Origin: Rallus limicola
Lineage: Eukaryota; Chordata; Aves; Gruiformes; Rallidae
Assembly (NCBI GenBank): GCA_022605955.1
Contig: JAKCOZ010000230.1
Span: 310,001 to 374,000, forward strand
DNA: 64,000 nt
Reading direction: 5' to 3'
A model generated the notes under the pieces. It was not told the origin of the DNA. It searched no databases and saw nothing but the letters and a program-made list of their open reading frames with translations. The translations under genes and the position numbers were made by a program. This document shows, piece by piece, positions 1-10,000 of the stretch (the stretch's first letter is position 1; each line of letters begins with the position of its first letter).

Positions 1-102
1 GGAGGTTCCAGGCATGTTCCCTCTTTCCAGGCAAAGGAAAAGGCTGAGAGCCAAAGTGACAGGGTCTGCTCGTGTGTCCTGTTAGGAGGTTTCAGACAAG
101 CT

Positions 103-300
103 ATGCCTTTCAGGCCTAGCTTCTTTACTTTGGGAGTTATTGCTGGACGTTTAGCATGTTTTGAACTGCAGTCTGCTAGGGCCGAGAAAAGCACCGTAGG
201 AGGTTCCAGGCATGTTCCCTCTTTCCAGGCAAAGGAAAAGGCTGAGAGCCAAAGTGACAGGGTCTGCTCGTGTGTCCTGTTAGGAGGTTTCAGACAAGCT
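103..300 (+). repeat. Reference satellite monomer (198 bp)
   Basis: This copy serves as the phase reference, with ATG as monomer base 1. It is about 50% GC. Landmarks: StuI site AGGCCT at monomer bases 10-15; CTTTACTTTGGGAG at 22-35; GGACGTTTAGCATG at 43-56; PstI site CTGCAG at 64-69; GCCGAGAAAAGCACCGTAGG at 79-98; a pyrimidine-rich GTTCCCTCTTTCCAGG at 112-127; and GGTCTGCTCGTGTG at 159-172. The four CpGs lie at GGACG, GCCGAG, ACCGTA and CTCGTG. The length is a multiple of three (66 codons), so the stop-free frame closes on itself. I found no CENP-B box match (core TTCG, A, CGGG spacing) on either strand. At least seven monomers lose the PstI site (22540, 25114, 29073, 31845, 38577, 39171, 45903). 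Confidence 0.95.
199..231 (+). repeat. Internal subrepeat A of the monomer (example copy)
   Basis: Within every monomer a segment starting GGAGGTTCCAGGCA and ending TTTCCAGGCA (monomer bases 97-129) resembles a second segment 84 bp downstream. Both begin GGAGGTT, and both contain two CAG(G/A)C motifs spaced 18-19 bp apart. About 20 of 33 positions agree when a single one-base gap is allowed. This suggests that the monomer grew by an old internal duplication; the relation is visible but diverged, so this part is inference. Confidence 0.5.
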
Positions 301-314
301 ATGCCTTTCAGGCC
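283..314 (+). repeat. Internal subrepeat B of the monomer (example copy)
   Basis: This is the counterpart of the 199-231 segment: it begins GGAGGTTTCAGACA and ends CTTTCAGGCC, and it spans the ATG used here as the monomer boundary. The start differs from A by C to T and G to A (TTCCAGGCA against TTTCAGACA). The shared GGAGGTT start and paired CAG motifs support common origin; the middle is too diverged to be certain. Confidence 0.5.
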
Positions 315-2899
315 TAGCTTCTTTACTTTGGGAGTTATTGCAAGACGTTTAGCATGTTTTGAACTGCAGTCTGCTAGGGCCGAGAAAAGCACCGTAGGAG
401 GTTCCAGGCATGTTCCCTCTTTCCAGGCAAAGGAAAAGGCTGAGAGCCAAAGTGACAGGGTCTGCTCGTGTGTCCTGTTAGGAGGTTTCAGACGAGCTAT
501 GCCTTTCAGGCCTAGCTTCTTTACTTTGGGAGTTATTGCTGGACGTGTAGCATGTTTTGAACTGCAGTCTGCTAGGGCCGAGAAAAGCACCGTAGGAGGT
601 TCCAGGCATGTTCCCTCTTTCCAGGCAAAGGAAAAGGCTGAGAGCCAAAGTGACAGGGTCTGCTTCTGTGTCCTGTTAGGAGGTTTCAGACAAGCTATGC
701 CTTTCAGGCCTAGCTTCTTTACCTTGGAAGTTATTGCTGGACGTTTAGCATGTTTTGAACTGCAGTCTGCTAGGGCCGAGAAAAGCACCGTAGGAGGTTC
801 CAGGCATGTTCCCTCTTTGCAGGCAAAGGAAAAGGCTGAGAGCCAAAGTGACAGGGTCTGCTCGTGTGTCCTGTTAGGAGGTTTCAGACAAGCTATGCCT
901 TTCAGGCCTCGCTTCTTTACTTTGGGAGTTATTGCTGGACGTTTAGCATGTTTTGAACTGCAGTCTGCTAGGGCCGAGAAAAGCACCGTAGGAGGTTCCA
1001 GGCATGTTCCCTCTTTCCAGGCAAAGGAAAAGGCTGAGAGCCAAAGTGACAGGGTCTGCTCGTGTGTCCTGTTAGGAGGTTTCAGACAAGCTATGCCTTT
1101 CAGGCCTAGCTTCTTTACTTTGGGAGTTATTGCTGGACGTTTAGCATGTTTTGAACTGCAGTCTGCTAGGGCCGAGAAAAGCACCGTAGGAGGTTCCAGG
1201 CATGTTCCCTCTTTCCAGGCAAAGGAAAAGGCTGAGAGCCAAAGTGACAGGGTCTGTTCGTGTGTCCTGTTAGGAGGTTTCAGACAAGCTATGCCTTTCA
1301 GGCCTAGCTTCTTTACTTTGGGAGTTATTGCAAGACGTTTAGCATGTTTTGAACTGCAGTCTGCTAGGGCCGAGAAAAGCACCGTAGGAGGTTCCAGGCA
1401 TGTTCCCTCTTTCCAGGCAAAGGAAAAGGCTGAGAGCCAAAGTGACAGGGTCTGCTCGTGTGTCCTGTTAGGAGGTTTCAGACAAGCTATGCCTTTCAGG
1501 CCTAGCTTCTTTACTTTGGGAGTTATTGCTGGACGTTTAGCATGTTTTGAACTGCAGTCTGCTAGGGCCGAGAAAAGCACCGTAGGAGGTTCCAGGCATG
1601 TTCCCTCTTTCCAGGCAAAGGAAAAGGCTGAGAGCCAAAGTGACAGGGTCTGTTCGTGTGTCCTGTTAGGAGGTTTCAGACAAGCTATGCCTTTCAGGCC
1701 TAGCTTCTTTACTTTGGGAGTTATTGCAAGACGTTTAGCATGTTTTGAACTGCAGTCTGCTAGGGCCGAGAAAAGCACCGTAGGAGGTTCCAGGCATGTT
1801 CCCTCTTTCCAGGCAAAGGAAAAGGCTGAGAGCCAAAGTGACAGGGTCTGCTCGTGTGTCCTGTTAGGAGGTTTCAGACAAGCTATGCCTTTCAGGCCTA
1901 GCTTCTTTACTTTGGGAGTTATTGCTGGACGTTTAGCATGTTTTGAACTGCAGTCTGCTAGGGCCGAGAAAAGCACCGTAGGAGGTTCCAGGCATGTTCC
2001 CTCTTTCCAGGCAAAGGAAAAGGCTGAGAGCCAAAGTGACAGGGTCTGCTCGTGTGTCCTGTTAGGAGGTTTCAGACAAGCTATGCCTTTCAGGCCTAGC
2101 TTCTTTACTTTGGGAGTTATTGCTGGACGTTTAGCATGTTTTGAACTGCAGTCTGCTAGGGCCGAGAAAAGCACCGTAGGAGGTTCCAGGCATGTTCCCT
2201 CTTTCCAGGCAAAGGAAAAGGCTGAGAGCCAAAGTGACAGGGTCTGCTTCTGTGTCCTGTTAGGAGGTTTCAGACAAGCTATGCCTTTCAGGCCTAGCTT
2301 CTTTACCTTGGAAGTTATTGCTGGACGTTTAGCATGTTTTGAACTGCAGTCTGCTAGGGCCGAGAAAAGCACCGTAGGAGGTTCCAGGCATGTTCCCTCT
2401 TTCCAGGCAAAGGAAAAGGCTGAGAGCCAAAGTGACAGGGTCTGCTCGTGTGTCCTGTTAGGAGGTTTCAGACAAGCTATGCCTTTCAGGCCTAGCTTCT
2501 TTACTTTGGGAGTTATTGCTGGACGTTTAGCATGTTTTGAACTGCAGTCTGCTAGGGCCGAGAAAAGCACCGTAGGAGGTTCCAGGCATGTTCCCTCTTT
2601 CCAGGCAAAGGAAAAGGCTGAGAGCCAAAGTGACAGGGTCTGCTCGTGTGTCCTGTTAGGAGGTTTCAGACAAGCTATGCCTTTCAGGCCTAGCTTCTTT
2701 ACTTTGGGAGTTATTGCTGGACGTTTAGCATGTTTTGAACTGCAGTCTGCTAGGGCCGAGAAAAGCACCGTAGGAGGTTCCAGGCATGTTCCCTCTTTCC
2801 AGGCAAAGGAAAAGGCTGAGAGCCAAAGTGACAGGGTCTGCTCGTGTGTCCTGTTAGGAGGTTTCAGACAAGCTATGCCTTTCAGGCCTAGCTTCTTTA

Positions 2900-4878
2900 T
2901 TTGGGAGTTATTGCTGGACGTTTAGCATGTTTTGAACTGCAGTCTGCTAGGGCCGAGAAAAGCACCGTAGGAGGTTCCAGGCATGTTCCCTCTTTCCAGG
3001 CAAAGGAAAAGGCTGAGAGCCAAAGTGACAGGGTCTGCTCGTGTGGCCTGTTAGGAGGTTTCAGACAAGCTATGCCTTTCAGGCCTAGCTTCTTTACTTT
3101 GGGAGTTATTGCTGGACGTTTAGCATGTTTTGAACTGCAGTCTGCTAGGGCCGAGAAAAGCACCGTAGGAGGTTCCAGGCATGTTCCCTCTTTCCAGGCA
3201 AAGGAAAATGCTGAGAGCCAAAGTGACAGGGTCTGCTCGTGTGTCCTGTTAGGAGGTTTCAGACAAGCTATGCCTTTCAGGCCTAGCTTCTTTACTTTGG
3301 GAGTTATTGCTGGACGTTTAGCATGTTTTGAACTGCAGTCTGCTAGGGCCGAGAAAAGCACCGTAGGAGGTTCCAGGCATGTTCCCTCTTTCCAGGCAAA
3401 GGAAAAGGCTGAGAGCCAAAGTGACAGGGTCTGCTCGTGTGTCCTGTTAGGAGGTTTCAGACAAGCTATGCCTTTCAGGCCTAGCTTCTTTACTTTGGGA
3501 GTTATTGCTGGACGTTTAGCATGTTTTGAACTGCAGTCTGCTAGGGCCGAGAAAAGCACCGTAGGAGGTTCCAGGCATGTTCCCTCTTTCCAGGCAAAGG
3601 AAAAGGCTGAGAGCCAAAGTGACAGGGTCTGCTCGTGTGTCCTGTTAGGAGGTTTCAGACAAGCTATGCCTTTCAGGCCTAGCTTCTTTACTTTGGGAGT
3701 TATTGCTGGACGTTTAGCATGTTTTGAACTGCAGTCTGCTAGGGCCGAGAAAAGCACCGTAGGAGGTTCCAGGCATGTTCCCTCTTTCCAGGCAAAGGAA
3801 AAGGCTGAGAGCCAAAGTGACAGGGTCTGCTCCTGTGTCCTGTTAGGAGGTTTCAGACAAGCTATGCCTTTCAGGCCTAGCTTCTTTACCTTGGAAGTTA
3901 TTGCTGGACGTTTAGCATGTTTTGAACTGCAGTCTGCTAGGGCCGAGAAAAGCACCGTAGGAGGTTCCAGGCATGTTCCCTCTTTCCAGGCAAAGGAAAA
4001 GGCTGAGAGCCAAAGTGACAGGGTCTGCTCGTGTGTCCTGTTAGGAGGTTTCAGACAAGCTATGCCTTTCAGGCCTAGCTTCTTTACTTTGGGAGTTATT
4101 GCTGGACGTTTAGCATGTTTTGAACTGCAGTCTGCTAGGGCCGAGAAAAGCACCGTAGGAGGTTCCAGGCATGTTCCCTCTTTCCAGGCAAAGGAAAAGG
4201 CTGAGAGCCAAAGTGACAGGGTCTGCTCGTGTGTCCTGTTAGGAGGTTTCAGACAAGCTATGCCTTTCAGGCCTAGCTTCTTTACTTTGGGAGTTATTGC
4301 TGGACGTTTAGCATGTTTTGAACTGCAGTCTGCTAGGGCCGAGAAAAGCACCGTAGGAGGTTCCAGGCATGTTCCCTCTTTCCAGGCAAAGGAAAAGGCT
4401 GAGAGCCAAAGTGACAGGGTCTGCTCCTGTGTCCTGTTAGGAGGTTTCAGACAAGCTATGCCTTTCAGGCCTCGCTTCTTTACTTTGGGAGTTATTGCTG
4501 GACGTTTAGCATGTTTTGAACTGCAGTCTGCTAGGGCCGAGAAAAGCACCGTAGGAGGTTCCAGGCATGTTCCCTCTTTGCAGGCAAAGGAAAAGGCTGA
4601 GAGCCAAAGTGACAGGGTCTGCTCGTGTGTCCTGTTAGGAGGTTTCAGACAAGCTATGCCTTTCAGGCCTAGCTTCTTTACTTTGGGAGTTATTGCAAGA
4701 CGTTTAGCATGTTTTGAACTGCAGTCTGCTAGGGCCGAGAAAAGCACCGTAGGAGGTTCCAGGCATGTTCCCTCTTTCCAGGCAAAGGAAAAGGCTGAGA
4801 GCCAAAGTGACAGGGTCTGCTCGTGTGTCCTGTTAGGAGGTTTCAGACAAGCTATGCCTTTCAGGCCTAGCTTCTTTA
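2900..4878 (+). repeat. Higher-order block of 10 monomers, copy 1 (1979 bp)
   Basis: The block is bounded by the same one-base deletion (TTTACTTTGG to TTTATTTGG, at 2899 and 4878). In order its monomers carry GTGTGGCCTG in place of GTGTGTCCTG (monomer 1), GGAAAATGC (2), ACCTTGGAAG (6), GCCTCGC followed by TTTGCAGG (9) and TTGCAAGACG (10). The same ordered set recurs from 4879, and its first part recurs from 8244. The length is 10 x 198 minus 1. An ordered series of shared private variants shows that the block was duplicated as a unit. The right half of the stretch from about 0.9 kb to 2899 ends with the deletion monomer but carries other markers. Confidence 0.9.
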
Positions 4879-7800
4879 TTTGGGAGTTATTGCTGGACGT
4901 TTAGCATGTTTTGAACTGCAGTCTGCTAGGGCCGAGAAAAGCACCGTAGGAGGTTCCAGGCATGTTCCCTCTTTCCAGGCAAAGGAAAAGGCTGAGAGCC
5001 AAAGTGACAGGGTCTGCTCGTGTGGCCTGTTAGGAGGTTTCAGACAAGCTATGCCTTTCAGGCCTAGCTTCTTTACTTTGGGAGTTATTGCTGGACGTTT
5101 AGCATGTTTTGAACTGCAGTCTGCTAGGGCCGAGAAAAGCACCGTAGGAGGTTCCAGGCATGTTCCCTCTTTCCAGGCAAAGGAAAATGCTGAGAGCCAA
5201 AGTGACAGGGTCTGCTCGTGTGTCCTGTTAGGAGGTTTCAGACAAGCTATGCCTTTCAGGCCTAGCTTCTTTACTTTGGGAGTTATTGCTGGACGTTTAG
5301 CATGTTTTGAACTGCAGTCTGCTAGGGCCGAGAAAAGCACCGTAGGAGGTTCCAGGCATGTTCCCTCTTTCCAGGCAAAGGAAAAGGCTGAGAGCCAAAG
5401 TGACAGGGTCTGCTCGTGTGTCCTGTTAGGAGGTTTCAGACAAGCTATGCCTTTCAGGCCTAGCTTCTTTACTTTGGGAGTTATTGCTGGACGTTTAGCA
5501 TGTTTTGAACTGCAGTCTGCTAGGGCCGAGAAAAGCACCGTAGGAGGTTCCAGGCATGTTCCCTCTTTCCAGGCAAAGGAAAAGGCTGAGAGCCAAAGTG
5601 ACAGGGTCTGCTCGTGTGTCCTGTTAGGAGGTTTCAGACAAGCTATGCCTTTCAGGCCTAGCTTCTTTACTTTGGGAGTTATTGCTGGACGTTTAGCATG
5701 TTTTGAACTGCAGTCTGCTAGGGCCGAGAAAAGCACCGTAGGAGGTTCCAGGCATGTTCCCTCTTTCCAGGCAAAGGAAAAGGCTGAGAGCCAAAGTGAC
5801 AGGGTCTGCTCCTGTGTCCTGTTAGGAGGTTTCAGACAAGCTATGCCTTTCAGGCCTAGCTTCTTTTCCTTGGAAGTTATTGCTGGACGTTTAGCATGTT
5901 TTGAACTGCAGTCTGCTAGGGCCGAGAAAAGCACCGTAGGAGGTTCCAGGCATGTTCCCTCTTTCCAGGCAAAGGAAAAGGCTGAGAGCCAAAGTGACAG
6001 GGTCTGCTCGTGTGTCCTGTTAGGAGGTTTCAGACAAGCTATGCCTTTCAGGCCTAGCTTCTTTACTTTGGGAGTTATTGCTGGACGTTTAGCATGTTTT
6101 GAACTGCAGTCTGCTAGGGCCGAGAAAAGCACCGTAGGAGGTTCCAGGCATGTTCCCTCTTTCCAGGCAAAGGAAAAGGCTGAGAGCCAAAGTGACAGGG
6201 TCTGCTCGTGTGTCCTGTTAGGAGGTTTCAGACAAGCTATGCCTTTCAGGCCTAGCTTCTTTACTTTGGGAGTTATTGCTGGACGTTTAGCATGTTTTGA
6301 ACTGCAGTCTGCTAGGGCCGAGAAAAGCACCGTAGGAGGTTCCAGGCATGTTCCCTCTTTCCAGGCAAAGGAAAAGGCTGAGAGCCAAAGTGACAGGGTC
6401 TGCTCCTGTGTCCTGTTAGGAGGTTTCAGACAAGCTATGCCTTTCAGGCCTCGCTTCTTTACTTTGGGAGTTATTGCTGGACGTTTAGCATGTTTTGAAC
6501 TGCAGTCTGCTAGGGCCGAGAAAAGCACCGTAGGAGGTTCCAGGCATGTTCCCTCTTTGCAGGCAAAGGAAAAGGCTGAGAGCCAAAGTGACAGGGTCTG
6601 CTCGTGTGTCCTGTTAGGAGGTTTCAGACAAGCTATGCCTTTCAGGCCTAGCTTCTTTACTTTGGGAGTTATTGCAAGACGTTTAGCATGTTTTGAACTG
6701 CAGTCTGCTAGGGCCGAGAAAAGCACCGTAGGAGGTTCCAGGCATGTTCCCTCTTTCCAGGCAAAGGAAAAGGCTGAGAGCCAAAGTGACAGGGTCTGCT
6801 CGTGTGTCCTGTTAGGAGGTTTCAGACAAGCTATGCCTTTCAGGCCTAGCTTCTTTACTTTGGGAGTTATTGCTGGACGTTTAGCATGTTTTGAACTGCA
6901 GTCTGCTAGGGCCGAGAAAAGCACCGTAGGAGGTTCCAGGCATGTTCCCTCTTTGCAGGCAAAGGAAAAGGCTGAGAGCCAAAGTGACAGGGTCTGCTCG
7001 TGTGTCCTGTTAGGAGGTTTCAGACAAGCTATGCCTTTCAGGCCTCGCTTCTTTACTTTGGGAGTTATTGCTGGACGTTTAGCATGTTTTGAACTGCAGT
7101 CTGCTAGGGCCGAGAAAAGCACCGTAGGAGGTTCCAGGCATGTTCCCTCTTTCCAGGCAAAGGAAAAGGCTGAGAGCCAAAGTGACAGGGTCTGCTCGTG
7201 TGTCCTGTTAGGAGGTTTCAGACAAGCTATGCCTTTCAGGCCTAGCTTCTTTACTTTGGGAGTTATTGCTGGACGTTTAGCATGTTTTGAACTGCAGTCT
7301 GCTAGGGCCGAGAAAAGCACCGTAGGAGGTTCCAGGCATGTTCCCTCTTTCCAGGCAAAGGAAAAGGCTGAGAGCCAAAGTGACAGGGTCTGCTCGTGTG
7401 TCCTGTTAGGAGGTTTCAGACAAGCTATGCCTTTCAGGCCTAGCTTCTTTACTTTGGGAGTTATTGCTGGACGTTTAGCATGTTTTGAACTGCAGTCTGC
7501 TAGGGCCGAGAAAAGCACCGTAGGAGGTTCCAGGCATGTTCCCTCTTTCCAGGCAAAGGAAAAGGCTGAGAGCCAAAGTGACAGGGTCTGCTTCTGTGTC
7601 CTGTTAGGAGGTTTCAGACAAGCTATGCCTTTCAGGCCTAGCTTCTTTACCTTGGAAGTTATTGCTGGACGTTTAGCATGTTTTGAACTGCAGTCTGCTA
7701 GGGCCGAGAAAAGCACCGTAGGAGGTTCCAGGCATGTTCCCTCTTTCCAGGCAAAGGAAAAGGCTGAGAGCCAAAGTGACAGGGTCTGCTCGTGTGTCCT

Positions 7801-8243
7801 GTTAGGAGGTTTCAGACAAGCTATGCCTTTCAGGCCTAGCTTCTTTACTTTGGGAGTTATTGCTGGACGTTTAGCATGTTTTGAACTGCAGTCTGCTAGG
7901 GCCGAGAAAAGCACCGTAGGAGGTTCCAGGCATGTTCCCTCTTTCCAGGCAAAGGAAAAGGCTGAGAGCCAAAGTGACAGGGTCTGCTCGTGTGTCCTGT
8001 TAGGAGGTTTCAGACAAGCTATGCCTTTCAGGCCTAGCTTCTTTACTTTGGGAGTTATTGCTGGACGTTTAGCATGTTTTGAACTGCAGTCTGCTAGGGC
8101 CGAGAAAAGCACCGTAGGAGGTTCCAGGCATGTTCCCTCTTTCCAGGCAAAGGAAAAGGCTGAGAGCCAAAGTGACAGGGTCTGCTCGTGTGTCCTGTTA
8201 GGAGGTTTCAGACAAGCTATGCCTTTCAGGCCTAGCTTCTTTA
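4879..8243 (+). repeat. Higher-order block, copy 2, extended to 17 monomers (3365 bp)
   Basis: The first ten monomers repeat the marker order of the 2900-4878 block, with one private change (TTTTCCTTGG near 5866). Seven further monomers follow: TTTGCAGG (11), GCCTCGC (12), plain (13), TGCTTCTGTG (14), ACCTTGGAAG (15) and two plain copies, closing with the same one-base deletion at 8243. The last four match the four monomers that precede the deletion at 2899, so this block is a recombinant of two neighbouring blocks. The length is 17 x 198 minus 1. Confidence 0.88.
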
Positions 8244-10000
8244 TTTGGGAGTTATTGCTGTACGTTTAGCATGTTTTGAACTGCAGTCTGCTAGGGCCGA
8301 GAAAAGCACCGTAGGAGGTTCCAGGCATGTTCCCTCTTTCCAGGCAAAGGAAAAGGCTGAGAGCCAAAGTGACAGGGTCTGCTCGTGTGGCCTGTTAGGA
8401 GGTTTCAGACAAGCTATGCCTTTCAGGCCTAGCTTCTTTACTTTGGGAGTTATTGCTGGACGTTTAGCATGTTTTGAACTGCAGTCTGCTAGGGCCGAGA
8501 AAAGCACCGTAGGAGGTTCCAGGCATGTTCCCTCTTTCCAGGCAAAGGAAAATGCTGAGAGCCAAAGTGACAGGGTCTGCTCGTGTGTCCTGTTAGGAGG
8601 TTTCAGACGAGCTATGCCTTTCAGGCCTAGCTTCTTTACTTTGGGAGTTATTGCTGGACGTTTAGCATGTTTTGAACTGCAGTCTGCTAGGGCCGAGAAA
8701 AGCACCGTAGGAGGTTCCAGGCATGTTCCCTCTTTCCAGGCAAAGGAAAAGGCTGAGAGCCAAAGTGACAGGGTCTGCTCGTGTGTCCTGTTAGGAGGTT
8801 TCAGACAAGCTATGCCTTTCAGGCCTAGCTTCTTTACTTTGGGAGTTATTGCTGGACGTTTAGCATGTTTTGAACTGCAGTCTGCTAGGGCCGAGAAAAG
8901 CACCGTAGGAGGTTCCAGGCATGTTCCCTCTTTCCAGGCAAAGGAAAAGGCTGAGAGCCAAAGTGACAGGGTCTGCTCGTGTGTCCTGTTAGGAGGTTTC
9001 AGACAAGCTATGCCTTTCAGGCCTAGCTTCTTTACTTTGGGAGTTATTGCTGGACGTTTAGCATGTTTTGAACTGCAGTCTGCTAGGGCCGAGAAAAGCA
9101 CCGTAGGAGGTTCCAGGCATGTTCCCTCTTTCCAGGCAAAGGAAAAGGCTGAGAGCCAAAGTGACAGGGTCTGCTCGTGTGTCCTGTTAGGAGGTTTCAG
9201 ACAAGCTATGCCTTTCAGGCCTAGCTTCTTTACCTTGGAAGTTATTGCTGGACGTTTAGCATGTTTTGAACTGCAGTCTGCTAGGGCCGAGAAAAGCACC
9301 GTAGGAGGTTCCAGGCATGTTCCCTCTTTCCAGGCAAAGGAAAAGGCTGAGAGCCAAAGTGACAGGGTCTGCTCGTGTGTCCTGTTAGGAGGTTTCAGAC
9401 AAGCTATGCCTTTCAGGCCTAGCTTCTTTACTTTGGGAGTTATTGCTGGACGTTTAGCATGTTTTGAACTGCAGTCTGCTAGGGCCGAGAAAAGCACCGT
9501 AGGAGGTTCCAGGCATGTTCCCTCTTTCCAGGCAAAGGAAAAGGCTGAGAGCCAAAGTGACAGGGTCTGCTCGTGTGTCCTGTTAGGAGGTTTCAGACAA
9601 GCTATGCCTTTCAGGCCTAGCTTCTTTACTTTGGGAGTTATTGCTGGACGTTTAGCATGTTTTGAACTGCAGTCTGCTAGGGCCGAGAAAAGCACCGTAG
9701 GAGGTTCCAGGCATGTTCCCTCTTTGCAGGCAAAGGAAAAGGCTGAGAGCCAAAGTGACAGGGTCTGCTCGTGTGTCCTGTTAGGAGGTTTCAGACAAGC
9801 TATGCCTTTCAGGCCTCGCTTCTTTACTTTGGGAGTTATTGCTGGACGTTTAGCATGTTTTGAACTGCAGTCTGCTAGGGCCGAGAAAAGCACCGTAGGA
9901 GGTTCCAGGCATGTTCCCTCTTTCCAGGCAAAGGAAAAGGCTGAGAGCCAAAGTGACAGGGTCTGCTCGTGTGTCCTGTTAGGAGGTTTCAGACAAGCTA
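8244..10000 (+). repeat. Higher-order block, copy 3, partial
   Basis: After the third deletion the leading markers recur in order: GTGTGGCCTG in the first monomer, GGAAAATGC in the second, and ACCTTGGAAG in the sixth. The series then departs: TTTGCAGG falls in the eighth monomer and GCCTCGC in the ninth, rather than both falling in the ninth. The first monomer also has GCTGTACG in place of GCTGGACG. The right boundary is approximate because later monomers carry a different set of variants. Confidence 0.75.

Noticed and set aside
208..217. AGGCATGTTC, a perfect p53-type half-site in each monomer
   Set aside because: A full site needs two half-sites within about 0-13 bp. The next weak matches (AGACAAGCTA, TAGCATGTTT) are tens of bases away, so this is most likely chance repeated 323 times.
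214..229. Pyrimidine tract followed by CAG (TTCCCTCTTTCCAG), like a 3' splice site
   Set aside because: No good donor, exon or unique coding sequence is present; one short motif in a repeat is weak evidence.
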